This document shows, one piece after another, positions 27,913-37,402 of a DNA stretch of 64,000 nt. The notes under the pieces are model-generated. The model saw only the letters and a list, made by a program, of their open reading frames with translations. It ran no database searches and had not been told where the DNA came from. Each line of letters opens with the position of its first letter. Positions within the stretch are counted from its first letter, which is position 1. Made by a program: the position numbers and the translations under genes. Source of the DNA: JAXMAR01 sp046350295 (GTDB lineage Bacteria; Planctomycetota; Planctomycetia; Gemmatales; Gemmataceae). The stretch covers positions 45,688-109,687 of the forward strand of contig JAXMAR010000022.1 in assembly GCA_046350295.1 (NCBI GenBank). Direction: 5' to 3'.

Positions 27913-28940
27913 CTACCTCGCGCGCTTGCTCGGCTGATACGTGGGCTCAGCGTCGAGGTCGAGCGACGCAAACTCGCCACGGCGCCAGCGCTCGACCGCG
28001 CTCGCCGCCATGGCGGCGTTGTCCGTGCAAAGAAGAGCGGCGGTACAAGAGTTCGACCCCCTCTTCCCGCGCCCATCTTCTCCAGCGCCTGCCGCAGGGC
28101 CCCGTTCGCCGCGACGCCGCCGCCGACCGCGAGTCGCTTCATCCCCGTCTTGCGCAGCGCCTGCCTTGCTTTGGCGACCAGCACGTCCACGACCGCCTGC
28201 TGGAAGCTCGCCGCGAGATCGGCGCGGCGCTGTCCCGCGGCCGGCGCCGGGCCCCGTGCGACGCCGACGCCGTGCACGGCATACAGTACCGCGGTCTTGA
28301 GTCCGCTGAAGCTGAAGTCGAGCCGGTCGTCGTGCACAAAGGAACGCGGGAAGGCATGGGCTTTCGAATCGCCGGTTCTGGCTTCGCTCTCAACGGCGGG
28401 ACCGCCCGGGAACCCCAGGCCCAGGACCGCAGCCACCTTGTCGAACGCTTCGCCGGCGGCGTCGTCGATGGTGGCGCCAAGCAACTCGAACCCGGTGGCG
28501 GACGCGCACCGGAACAGCGACGTGTGTCCGCCGCTCACCACCAGGCCCACGCACGGAAAAATATCCCGAGCGGCCGCCAGCCGCGCCGCGAAGATGTGCG
28601 CCTCAATGTGATTGGCGGCGATGAGCGGGACATCCAAAGCCAGAGCGAGCATTTTGGCGGCGCTGACACCGACCAAGAGGGCGCCGACGAGGCCGGGCGT
28701 ATTGAGGACGGCGACGCAGCCGATGTCCATTAGAGCTAGTTTCGCTTGCCGCAGCGCTTCATCGACCGTCGGCAACAACCGCTGCAAATGCGCCCGCGCC
28801 GCGACCTCCGGCACAACGCCGCCAAAGCGCGTGTGCAGGTCGAACTGCGAGGCGATGACCGAAGAGAGGATTTGATACTGGTCGGTGAAGATCGCGACGG
28901 CGGTTTCGTCGCAGGAGGTTTCGATGGCGAGGAAGTTCAT
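27913..28940 (-). CDS. tsaD: tRNA N6-adenosine threonylcarbamoyltransferase, frameshifted near the C-terminus
   Basis: TsaD makes t6A37 in ANN-decoding tRNAs and is nearly universal. The start ATG at 28940 overlaps the stop of the MazF-like gene by four bases. Visible motifs are IETSCDETAVAI, the metal site HIEAHIFAAR, VVSGGHTSLF, GEAFDKVAAVLGLGFPGG, DFSFSGLKTAV and LAVGGGVAANGALR. Between about 28025 and 28085 the frame is broken by at least three small indels. Beyond it the expected CTDNAAMAASAVERWRRGEF tail continues in another frame to a stop at 27913. Because the gene is normally essential, I favour a consensus error over a true pseudogene. Confidence 0.92.
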
Positions 28941-29323
28941 GGGATGCCCAACAGCGGCTTGACCTTCGCCCGCACCTCATCGAGGACTTCCGGCGGCGCC
29001 ACGTCAATGTGCTCGCAACCGCGCTCGTGCCAATCGGCGCGCTTGAGATGGTCGGCCAGAACGACGCCTTGAAGCGGCAGACCGTCCGGCAGCGTGACCT
29101 CGAACGCATATCCTTTCGCATGGCGCCCAACCGGGCAAACCAGGCAGAGGCCGACCTTGTCGTTGTACGAGCGCGGCGACAAGACCAGACCCGGCCGCCG
29201 TCCGGCCTGCTCGCGTCCTGCCTGCGGCGAAAACGAAATCCAGATCAGATCGCCGGCATCCGGCGCCTTGGCGCCGTTACCATGTTTCCTTCCCGACGGG
29301 CGGCCCCCAGTCCGTTTCGCCAT
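28937..29323 (-). CDS. mazF: MazF/PemK-family endoribonuclease toxin
   Basis: The 128-residue protein has the MazF fold signatures: GDLIWISFSPQAGREQAGRRP with the catalytic-loop Arg, GLVLSPRSYN, CLVCPVGRHAKGYAFEV and GVVLADHLKRADW. An Asn/Lys-rich N-terminal extension of about 20 residues precedes the core. It overlaps the antitoxin gene by 47 bases and the downstream tsaD by four. The family cleaves mRNA at short motifs during stress. The toxin appears intact. Confidence 0.88.
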   Translation of the reverse strand: MAKRTGGRPSGRKHGNGAKAPDAGDLIWISFSPQAGREQAGRRPGLVLSPRSYNDKVGLCLVCPVGRHAKGYAFEVTLPDGLPLQGVVLADHLKRADWHERGCEHIDVAPPEVLDEVRAKVKPLLGIP

Positions 29324-29516
29324 GGATATTCTCCGGAGTGATCTTCCTGAGGAGTTCCTCCAGCGTGTATTCGCGCGTGCGCCGCTTGAGCAACAGCCCG
29401 TCCTTGACGCGCGTCACTTCGAGCTCGACCCCTTCCTCGAGGTCGAGTTCTTTTGCGTAGGTCCCGGGAATGCGCACGGCGAGGCTGTTGCCCCATTTGC
29501 CGACCTGGGTCGTCAT
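29277..29516 (-). CDS. mazE: AbrB/MazE-type antitoxin
   Basis: The 79-residue protein starts at ATG 29516 after an AAGGAG site. The N-terminal swapped-hairpin DNA-binding fold is plain: TTQVGKWGNSLAVRIPG, then LEEGVELEVTRVKDGLLLK. The acidic/aromatic tail would bind the toxin. Overlap with the toxin gene by 47 bases ensures coupled translation. It probably represses through the palindrome just upstream. Confidence 0.88.
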   Translation of the reverse strand: MTTQVGKWGNSLAVRIPGTYAKELDLEEGVELEVTRVKDGLLLKRRTREYTLEELLRKITPENIHGETDWGPPVGKETW

Positions 29517-29528
29517 GGGCTGACTCCT

Positions 29529-29550
29529 TGTGTATACAACGTATATCACA
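29529..29550 (-). promoter_or_regulatory. Operator-like palindrome of the MazEF module
   Basis: TGTGATATAC-GTT-GTATACACA (minus strand) is an imperfect palindrome immediately upstream of the AAGGAG and ATG of mazE. The position and AT-rich symmetry fit an autoregulatory site for the antitoxin-toxin complex. Confidence 0.55.
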
Positions 29551-29643
29551 GGTTGAGGGACGTGGCAACGACAGAGTTTTCGGGAGCGTAGACGGTTACA
29601 AGACCAGGCTCCCCGAAAAACGGTCGAGCGCCGCGAGTCACTT

Positions 29644-30009
29644 TCAGCCGAATTGCGCCACAGTGTGCCAGTTGTCCGGCAGCTTCACCACCGTCGCCGC
29701 TTCGTCGTCACTCAGCGCTTCCATCCGCAATGTCGTGAACTTGATCCAGCCGCCGCAGCTCGGACAGCGGCCCGTGAACCCGGCCCCTTCCCACCAGGAC
29801 TTTACGAGCGGTTTGTAAACGCCTTCAGGATCGCCAAAAAGCTCCAGCTGAAAATCGATCCACTCCATGGCATGGCCGCAACCCGCGTGCGGACAGACGC
29901 CGTTGGCGTAGTGAATATGGGGCGACGCCATCTGCCGTAGTCCCCCTTCCCGGTAGAAGCGGTCCAGGTCCTCGATCTCCTGCGCTGTCAGAACGGCTGA
30001 CTTTTGCAT
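29644..30009 (-). CDS. Hypothetical protein with zinc-ribbon-like cysteines
   Basis: The 121-residue protein starts at ATG 30009. An N-terminal helix (LTAQEIEDLDRFYREGG) is followed by CPHAGCGHAMEWIDFQLE and then FTGRCPSCGGWIKF. The Cys-x4-Cys and Cys-x2-Cys pairs could form one zinc site. The sequence is compact and looks soluble. I do not recognise a family. It lies 17 bases downstream of the TatD-like hydrolase on the same strand and is probably co-transcribed with it. Confidence 0.65.
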   Translation of the reverse strand: MQKSAVLTAQEIEDLDRFYREGGLRQMASPHIHYANGVCPHAGCGHAMEWIDFQLELFGDPEGVYKPLVKSWWEGAGFTGRCPSCGGWIKFTTLRMEALSDDEAATVVKLPDNWHTVAQFG

Positions 30010-30026
30010 CGTCAATGTCCCTCGCG

Positions 30027-30917
<891 letters not shown>

Positions 30918-30960
30918 GGGAGGGACCTCTGCGATCGATCAAACCGTTTGGCTGGTGGTG

Positions 30961-31290
30961 TTACAATTCTTCGGCAAGTTCGCGAAGGACCTTTGAAAGC
31001 AGGCGATTCCCTTGAAAAACTGCAAAGACTTCGATCCTTCCTTCATCCGCGCGAAAACAAATCATGTGGTTGGGAAAGCCCTTCACTTGCCAAAGGCGAA
31101 GACCCGCAAGTTTCCTTTTTCGCGATGAGATCGGCTGTCCGCTGGCTGGGAAGTCACGCAAGAACTCTATCGATTCGTCAACCGCAACGACAAACCGCTC
31201 TGCCGCATCAAGGCTGTCTCTCGCGATGTAATCCGCGATTTCCCAGATGTCCACCTTGACTCGGGGGCGTTTGACTGCTTCCAACCTCAT
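30961..31290 (-). CDS. RelE/ParE-family toxin
   Basis: The 109-residue protein has the ParE/RelE look: an N-terminal RPRVKVDIWEIADYIARDS helix pair, AAERFVVAVDESIEFL, then LRLWQVKGFPNHMICFRADEG and the final VFQGNRLLSKVLREL. ParE members poison gyrase and RelE members cleave mRNA; which applies cannot be told. The start ATG overlaps the last codon of the antitoxin gene by four bases. Confidence 0.85.
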   Translation of the reverse strand: MRLEAVKRPRVKVDIWEIADYIARDSLDAAERFVVAVDESIEFLRDFPASGQPISSRKRKLAGLRLWQVKGFPNHMICFRADEGRIEVFAVFQGNRLLSKVLRELAEEL

Positions 31291-31553
31291 GGCAGTTCTT
31301 TGGAGTCCTTGGCCCCGTACTTGTCCCGAAGCTTTTGACGAATCTCAGCGACATCGGCCGCCGTCCACGGAGTAGCGGGGCCACTGTCGATCGCCTCCTC
31401 GGCGATCTTCTCGATCTCTTCCGCCCAACGCTCGTGCGCCTGCTCAACGAGATGGCGCAAGAAGTCAGCCGGTTCCTTCCACGTCGACCTTATGATGTTG
31501 CTGTCAACAAATTCACGAAGCTCGGGCGGCAAATCGACAACAACGGGCTCCAT
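31287..31553 (-). CDS. ParD/CopG-like antitoxin
   Basis: The 88-residue protein begins VVVDLPPELREFVDSNIIRS, a ribbon-helix-helix-type opening, followed by a long charged helical tail. Its four-base overlap with the downstream ParE-like toxin marks a type II module. The DNA-binding call rests on the N-terminal pattern and the gene context. Confidence 0.78.
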   Translation of the reverse strand: MEPVVVDLPPELREFVDSNIIRSTWKEPADFLRHLVEQAHERWAEEIEKIAEEAIDSGPATPWTAADVAEIRQKLRDKYGAKDSKELP

Positions 31554-31565
31554 GGCCAGCTCCTT

Positions 31566-31826
31566 TCAAAACCGCGGCTGCGGCTTCTCCCACTTCGCGT
31601 CGTAATCGAGCGAGAATACCTGCTGCACGCGCTCGGCGCGGCCGCCGCTCTGGTCCTGCAAGACTTCCAGCGCCTTGTGAATCCGCTCCAGGCGCGGATC
31701 GGCGGCGAGGCCGGCGGCGTCGCGGCCGCGGTTGATGCGGTCGAAGATGGCGGCCAGGTCGAGGATCTTCGAGCGGGCTTCGAGAAAGAAGGCGTCGAGG
31801 GCTTTGGCGGCAGGTAAAGGGGTCAT
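31566..31826 (-). CDS. Small conserved-looking helical protein
   Basis: I chose the ATG at 31826, giving 86 residues (MTPLPAAKALDAFFLEARSK). An upstream ATG at 31865 is also in frame. The protein is predicted helical: KILDLAAIFDRINRG, then PRLERIHKALEVLQDQ. No family is recognised. It sits between larE and the ParDE module on the same strand, close to both, and could be part of that transcript. Confidence 0.6.
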   Translation of the reverse strand: MTPLPAAKALDAFFLEARSKILDLAAIFDRINRGRDAAGLAADPRLERIHKALEVLQDQSGGRAERVQQVFSLDYDAKWEKPQPRF

Positions 31827-31861
31827 GGGAGAGACCTTGGCAACCCCGGGGAACGCGGCGC

Positions 31862-32756
31862 TCATCCCGAGGCTTGACTCATGGGAGTGGATTCAATGGA
31901 GGCGGGGGCGTACAGTTTCTTGGTTTCCAGGGACACCAGAGCGTTGAGGCTTCCCGAGCGGAAGCCCTCCAAATCCAGTGTAACAAAGCGAAAACCGAGG
32001 GACTGCAAGATTTTCACCAGTTCGTCACGTACGCCCGGCTCGGCCAGCCGCACAATGCGGCTCGCCGGCGCCTCGATGCAGGCCAGCTCTCCCTCATGGA
32101 GACGGACGCGACATCGCGCAGACCTAACTGGTGCAGGTGCTTCTCCGCTCCTCGACACGGCTGGTCCGCTCAGGCGTCACCGTGACGCCCGGCGCCAGGC
32201 GGCTGGAGGACAAGGGGCGGCGGGTTTGTCCCAATTCGACAAGCCCCGTAGCGGGCAAGGGGCGGACGTCGGATTTGGTAAAGCCCGCCTCTTGCAGCGG
32301 ATGCCGCACCCGATGCTCCGCCGCGGCCTTGAGGCCGGGACGGTAGTCGCCCTGGTCATCGAGGTTGGCGCCGCTGCAAACGACGGCGTCGCCGATCTCG
32401 GGTAGCAATCCCTCGATCCGGGTGTACAGTTCGCTCTTGCAGAAGTAGCAGCGGGCGCCGTCGTTCTTGACGTAATCCGGATCGCTGAACTCGTCCGTCT
32501 GCACGACGCGATGCGAAATGCCGATCGACCGCGCGATGTCGCGCGCCAGATCGATCTCGGCGCGCGGAACGCTCGCGCTGTCGGCGGTGATCGCGCTGGC
32601 GTCGGCGCCCAGCGCGAGATGAGCGGCCTTGGCGACGAGGGTGCTGTCGATGCCGCCGGAAAGGGCGACGATGACGCGCCGCAAGGATCGCAAAACGTCT
32701 AGCAGGCGGTCGCGCTTGACGGCGAGAGGGGCATCGAGATCGGAGACAACGTCCAT
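31862..32756 (-). CDS. larE: ATP-dependent sacrificial sulfur transferase LarE-like, frameshifted
   Basis: LarE donates cysteine sulfur in making the nickel-pincer cofactor of lactate racemase. The N-terminal part (from ATG 32756) is clear: the PP-loop VALSGGIDSTLVAKAAH, ISHRVVQTDEFSDPDY, then RCYFCKSELYTRI and CSGANLDDQGDYRPGLKAA. The C-terminal part (RLHEGELACIEAPASRIV to the stop at 31862) is equally typical. Between about 32105 and 32265 several one- or two-base indels scramble the frame. The expected SNWDKPAAPC and EKHLHQLGLRDV pieces can still be read in other frames. Together they make one gene of about 298 codons. LarB/C and racemase are not in the window. Confidence 0.85.
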
Positions 32757-32804
32757 TTACATCATCATAAGCGGGAGCCCAGCCCGCCTCAAGTTCCGTG
32801 CCGC

Positions 32805-33629
32805 CTATCGGCCGATCGTGAGAGGCGCCGTCGATGCGTCTTTGGCCGTCACGTTGACCGGTCGCACGCTCTCGAACCCCGCCTTGAACTGCAGCCGGGC
32901 CGTCTCGCGCGACTCCGGGTCGCGTTCGAGCCGCTCGATCTCCCAGTTGGGCAGCCAGCAATGGACCCGGTAGACGCCGGCGGGGACGCGATCCAGCGTG
33001 AAACGGCCGTTCTTGTCGGTAAGGCAAACGTAGGGATGCGCGGAGACGAACAGATGGCCACGCAGCCAGTAAAGGCCGCAGCCGGAGCCAAGCTCGACGT
33101 GGCCTTCCTTCAGCAAGGGCCGGTGCACAGCCCCGGGCTTCAAGAACGGAATGGTGAAGAAAGAAGCGCCGCGCGCCCGCAGGCTGATGACGTCGTCCTC
33201 GCGGCTTTCCCAGGTCACCTCGGCGCCCTGGCGGACCACGCCGATGGACGTGGGATTCTCGCCTTGGTAGACCATCAACTCCCCGTCGGCCTGAACCACG
33301 CGAACGGACGCAAGGTCCCAGGGGTGGGACCGGGCCGGATCGACGCTATCGAGAAAGACCAGGGCGCCGGTCACGAGGCGCGTCTTCGGATCGATGCACG
33401 GCTCGTTCGGATTCCGCTCCGTCCTGGTCGGTGAACCGGGTATATTGAGGATCAGCGGTTCGACCCGCGGCAAATCGCCCGTCCAGGTGACCGTGCCTTC
33501 GATGGTCCCGGTCCCGCTCGGCTCGAAGGCGGCGCCAAGCTCGACGACGGCGGACGCCTTCATCGCCTCGGGCGCGGGGGCGCATCCGCTCAGCAAGACG
33601 GCGACTACAACGAAGCGCCCGCGGTTCAT
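32805..33629 (-). CDS. Lipoprotein with carboxypeptidase-regulatory-like domain
   Basis: The 274-residue protein has a lipobox-type signal (VVAVLLSGCAPAP, lipidated Cys-16). It then has TGTIEGTVTWTGDLPRVEPL, an Ig/carboxypeptidase-regulatory-like opening, and NPCID/PNEPCIDPKTR. The segment VHRPLLKEGHVELGSGCGLYW followed by VSAHPYVCLTDKNGRFTLDRVPAG and CWLPNWE resembles planctomycete 'plastocyanin/methylamine-type' outer-layer proteins. I cannot assign a function. It is divergent from the cupin gene 28 bases away. Confidence 0.7.
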   Translation of the reverse strand: MNRGRFVVVAVLLSGCAPAPEAMKASAVVELGAAFEPSGTGTIEGTVTWTGDLPRVEPLILNIPGSPTRTERNPNEPCIDPKTRLVTGALVFLDSVDPARSHPWDLASVRVVQADGELMVYQGENPTSIGVVRQGAEVTWESREDDVISLRARGASFFTIPFLKPGAVHRPLLKEGHVELGSGCGLYWLRGHLFVSAHPYVCLTDKNGRFTLDRVPAGVYRVHCWLPNWEIERLERDPESRETARLQFKAGFESVRPVNVTAKDASTAPLTIGR

Positions 33630-33657
33630 TCATGCCTTCCGTTTGAGAGAGGCGCCC

Positions 33658-34017
33658 ATGCCGACGGCCGCGACTTCCGGCTACCTGGTGCGACGACTGA
33701 ACGAGGCGCCAAGCGTCCCCTGCCCATGCGGCTCGAGCACCCGACCGCTGACGCGAGCCGACAACGCGGCGTGCAACCTGCACGTCACGTTCATCACCGA
33801 CTCCGTGCGGCATTACCATCGCGACTGCACGGAGGTGTACTACATCCTGGAGGGTCGGGGCAAGATGGAATTGAATGGAGAAGTTATCGACATCGAGCCG
33901 GACATGGTGATCTACATCGAGCCGCTGACGCGCCACCGCCTCTGGAGCGCGGTGGGCGTGCGGACCATCGTCTTCGGCACGCCCGCCCTCAACCCCGACG
34001 ACGAATACTTCGATTGA
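33658..34017 (+). CDS. Cupin-domain protein
   Basis: The 119-residue single-domain cupin contains motif 1 as HYHRDCTEVYYILEGRGKMEL and motif 2 as PDMVIYIEPLTRHRLW. Metal-binding His and Glu residues are in place. The N-terminus has a CPCGSS pair. Substrate unknown; stand-alone cupins serve as dioxygenases, isomerases or sensors. The gene ends two bases before a copy of the 29-bp gene-end repeat. Confidence 0.82.
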   Translation: MPTAATSGYLVRRLNEAPSVPCPCGSSTRPLTRADNAACNLHVTFITDSVRHYHRDCTEVYYILEGRGKMELNGEVIDIEPDMVIYIEPLTRHRLWSAVGVRTIVFGTPALNPDDEYFD

Positions 34018-34018
34018 A

Positions 34019-34047
34019 GGCGAGCCGGGCGGCGTAAGCCCCCGGAG
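34019..34047 (+). repeat. 29-bp gene-end repeat after the cupin gene
   Basis: GGCGAGCCGGGCGGCGTAAG then CCCCCGGAG, sense orientation, two bases after the cupin stop. It can form a CCGGG/CCCGG hairpin. Confidence 0.7.
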
Positions 34048-34072
34048 CAAACCGACCGAGACCGTGAGTTTC

Positions 34073-35368
34073 ATGCCACGCACCTTCCTCCTCCCCGCGC
34101 TCATGCTGGTCATCCCCGGCGCCGTTCACGCCGGCGTCCACTACTCCGGCGAGCGCTACAACGAGCTGCCCGCTCAGTGGCGCGGCTTTCTCCTCGACCA
34201 CAAGACGCTCCGCGGCATCGCCGTCCCCCCCGCCGCCGGCGCCACGCTCAATCCCCTGCGCGCCCGCTATCAAGAGGAAGCCAAACGCCTCGAAGCCAGC
34301 AAGGACCGCTCCGCCGCTGACAGCGCCGATCTCGGCGCCATCTACATTCGTCTCGGCGAGCCGGCCAAGGCGATCGCCCTGCTTCGCCCCGCCCTCGCCA
34401 AGCATCCCAACGATTTTCGGATCGCGGCCAACCTCGGCACGGCCTGGCAGCTCCAAGGAGACCTCGAGCAAGCGGCAGCCTGTCTGGAGCAGGCCGTCCG
34501 CCTCGCCCCCGGCCGTTTCCTGGCAGCGGAGGAAGCGCACCTCCGCCTCGTCCGCCTGCGCCTGAAGAGCAAAGCCGACGGGCTCGATGATCTCTTCGAG
34601 ACACCGTTCGTCTTCCCGGACGGCAGCTATCGCCCTGGCGAAATGCCGCCGCTTCTGAAGAAAAAGCTGCCGGCGAGCGCGGTCGGCGTGGCGCAACAGC
34701 TCGCCCTCTGGCTCCCGGCCGACGGCCGGCTCCTCTGGCAGCTCGCGGAACTGGCCGGCGCCCATGGCGATATCAGGACCGCGGCCGCCATGATGGATGG
34801 TTGCGTCGTCCAGTTCGGCATGAGCCGGCCGGACTTGCGCGAGCATCGTCGCCTGTTGCGCGCGGCGGCGGGTCCGGCGGCGACGTCGGTCGAAGAGAGC
34901 AAGACCGCTCATTCCGACAAGGACAAGGGGACGCTCGCCTTCCGCTCGCGCCGCCCACTCCAGTCCCACCTCGACCTCGCCGACTTGCCGCCGATCAGCG
35001 CCGACGGCGTCAACGATCTCCCCTGGCCGCTCGTCCAGGAGACGACCGTCGACAAACGGTTCCGGCCGACGTTCCCCAGGTATCTGAAGGACCTCGACGG
35101 CAAACAGGTCCGCCTCGTCGGCTTCATGCAGCCGTTGCGGGCCGAGACCGATCTCAACGCCTTCCTCTTCATCGAGTATCCCGTCGGCTGCTGGTTCTGC
35201 GAGATGCCGGAGACGACGAGCATCGTCCTGATCGAGCTGGAGGAGGGGCAAACCGTGAACTATCAGCGCGGGCTGCTGCGCGTGATCGGCCGGTTGAAAC
35301 TGAATCCCTCCGACCCCGAAGACTTCCTTTACACCATCCGCAAGGCCCGGATCGCCGCGGCCGATTGA
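34073..35368 (+). CDS. Exported TPR protein with C-terminal OB-like domain
   Basis: The 431-residue protein starts at ATG 34073 with a signal peptide (FLLPALMLVIPGAVHA); a GTG at 34064 is an alternative. Two tetratricopeptide units are clear near residues 85-160 (LGAIYIRLGEPAKAIALLRPAL, here abbreviated, and LGTAWQLQGDLEQAAACLEQAV). The C-terminal 110 residues (FPRYLKDLDGKQVRLVGFMQ, then CWFCEMPETTSIVLIEL) resemble the DUF3299/OB-type domain, with a C-x2-C pair. It probably acts in the periplasm as a binding or assembly factor. The function is inferred only from the domains. Confidence 0.75.
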   Translation: MPRTFLLPALMLVIPGAVHAGVHYSGERYNELPAQWRGFLLDHKTLRGIAVPPAAGATLNPLRARYQEEAKRLEASKDRSAADSADLGAIYIRLGEPAKAIALLRPALAKHPNDFRIAANLGTAWQLQGDLEQAAACLEQAVRLAPGRFLAAEEAHLRLVRLRLKSKADGLDDLFETPFVFPDGSYRPGEMPPLLKKKLPASAVGVAQQLALWLPADGRLLWQLAELAGAHGDIRTAAAMMDGCVVQFGMSRPDLREHRRLLRAAAGPAATSVEESKTAHSDKDKGTLAFRSRRPLQSHLDLADLPPISADGVNDLPWPLVQETTVDKRFRPTFPRYLKDLDGKQVRLVGFMQPLRAETDLNAFLFIEYPVGCWFCEMPETTSIVLIELEEGQTVNYQRGLLRVIGRLKLNPSDPEDFLYTIRKARIAAAD

Positions 35369-35389
35369 GCCCTCCCCGACCTCCCCTCC

Positions 35390-35395
35390 TACAAT
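35390..35395 (+). promoter_or_regulatory. Orphaned TACAAT box upstream of the group II intron
   Basis: This candidate -10 box lies 15 bases before the probable intron 5' end. Its natural target would be the dehydrogenase gene, now 2 kb downstream. Confidence 0.35.
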
Positions 35396-35405
35396 AGCGG
35401 CCATG

Positions 35406-37353
35406 GTACGTCCTGACGAATCGGAGATAGCCGATTCATGCTGCACTCAGCTTGCGGGTGAAAGTCCCGTCGCGGTAGGCGCCGGAGCGCCGCGTAGCAG
35501 GTCCCGGACGCACAAGGGAGACCTTGGCGTCTGAGTGGGATGTCAAGAGCCCGTATGGAGTCGTACGACCTCATGGCGGAGGGCAAGTTCGCAGGCCCAG
35601 CGTTGGCAGGCCTACAGCCTCGACATAAGAACCCGAAAGGTCAGTGGCGAGCCGCTCATGTCGCGGCGAGCAAGAGACTGCACCTGTTAGAGATGTCGGA
35701 GGTGCAGGTTGCTCGCGGGGTAGAGGGAGGCATCATCGGGCACGGCCGGTGCCCCGGAACAGGAGAGACCCGTCGGCGGCCACGTTGGGCGATGGCGGCT
35801 CCTATAAGCCGATGGCGAAGAGGAGTCGTGTCGGGCGGGAATCCGAGGGGTTCGTAGTACCGTCGAAGCCGGCGAAAGTCGGTGGAGGAAGGGACCCTGC
35901 TTTGGTCACGATGGCGGAGGTAAGCGCGAGGGCATGGTCAAAGACCCAACTACCCTTGACAAAGTGCGAGAACTCCAACGCAGTGTTCACGGCAGCCAAG
36001 CGGCATCAGGAGCGACGCTTTCACGCTTTGTACGACCGGATCTGGCGGATTGACGTTCTGCTGGAGGCGTGGCAGGTGCGCAGCAACAAAGGAGCTGCAG
36101 GCATCGACAGCGAGACGCTGACGATGATCGAGCAGCAAGGCGTCCGGGCACGGTTCCTGTTGGACCTGCAAGACGTACTCCGTGCGGGAAGTATCGGCCG
36201 CAACCAATTGCGTCAGCGTCTGTTCCAGGCGGATAAGGCGGCAGCGGCCGCTGGGCATCCCGACGGTGCGGGATCGCGTCATGCAGATGGCGGCAAGATC
36301 GTGTTGGAGCCGATCTTTGAGGCGGACTTCGAACCGTGCAGTTACGGCTTTCGTCCGCGCTGCGGCCGCGACACGCAGGCCGCCAGAGGCCATCCGTTTG
36401 ACGGGTGGGCGGCCACTATCGTGGTGGACGCGGACATTCAAGGCTTCTTCGATGCCATCAACCAGGACATCCTTCTGGAGCAGTAGCGCGGAGGATTTCG
36501 GATCGGCGGAGTGCTCAAGCTGTTGCGGCAATGGTTACCAGCAGGCGTCATGGAGGATGGTCAGGTGCGGACGGCGACCGCGGGGACTCCGCAAGGCGAG
36601 TCATTTCACCGTTGTTGGCGAACGTGTACCTGAACGATCTGGACCGCATCTGGACGGCGACTTGTTCTCACCTGGGTGAAAAGCTGGTGCGTTACGCGGA
36701 TGACTTCGTCTCTTGTGCCGCAGGCTCAGGCCGAGCAGGCGCTGGCTGAAGGCTGAGGATGATTCTGGATCGGCTGCGGCTGCAACTGCATCCGACCAAG
36801 ACACGATTGGTGGAGTTAGGCTTGGGGAAAAGGCTTCGCGTTTCCTGGGATGTTACCTGCGGATCGTGCGTTCGCACTTCAAGGAGCGACGCTATCTATT
36901 CCGCTGGCCGTCTCCGCGAGCGATGGCCGATCACCACCACCGAGATCCGACCTCACCGAACCGCGGCGCTGGGCGTGGATGAAGGACATCCGGTGATCCG
37001 GGTGCTGAATCCGGTCCTGCGTGGCTGGGGCGGTTACTTCCGGACTGGCAACACGTCGGCGAGTTCAGCGCGGTGGACAGCTACGTGCGTCTACGGCTGC
37101 TTCGGCTGCTGGCTCAGCGTGGCGGCCAGCGACGCTGGCAACCCGATGGGCGTCCGTTCCGGCCGAGCGCTGGCCGCATCGCCGCTTCGTGACCGAGCAT
37201 GGCCTGTATCAGTTGTTGGGCACGATCCGTTACCCGGGAGTCGCGCATGCTGTCTGAAGACCAACGGTAAGCCGTATGCAGGAAATCCGCGTACGGTTTG
37301 AACGGGGGTCTCAGGAAACGGAGCCGGCGCGCCACCGCGCCTGAGACCTACCA
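35406..37353 (+). mobile_element. Group II intron (ends approximate)
   Basis: The 5' part has ribozyme domain I features (GCGGGTGAAAGTCCCG near 35455-35471 and GAAAGTCGG-type repeats up to 35900). A reverse transcriptase-maturase frame then fills 35900-37255. A domain V hairpin at 37267-37299 (GTAAGCCGTATGCAGGAAAT, then CCGCGTACGGTTT) and a domain VI-like stem follow. I place the 5' end at GTACG (35406) and the 3' end near CTACC at about 37353; both need alignment. It is inserted between a promoter-like TACAAT and the start of the next gene. Confidence 0.8.
35910..37255 (+). pseudogene. ltrA: Group II intron reverse transcriptase/maturase, multiply frameshifted
   Basis: The product should be a reverse transcriptase-maturase of about 440 residues. 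Recognisable blocks, in order but in different frames: AWQVRSNKGAAGIDSETL, KIVLEPIFEADFEPCSYGFRP, VVDADIQGFFDAINQDILLE, LLANVYLNDLDRIW, LVRYADDFV, LQLHPTKTRLVELG, and RFVTEHGLYQLLGTIRYPG at the end. The YADD catalytic motif is retained. A stop at 36484 and at least six indels between 36170 and 37150 break the frame. True decay is plausible for an intron, although other genes here also carry indels. Confidence 0.8.
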
Positions 37354-37402
37354 ATGCCCATTGGCGTGGCAAGGCTCCCTCATTCGTCCAAGGAACAACA
37401 AC

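Noticed and set aside
34000..35446. 485-codon minus frame opposite the TPR protein
   Set aside because: No recognisable motif, and it crosses the intergenic repeat; the plus strand has signal peptide and TPRs.
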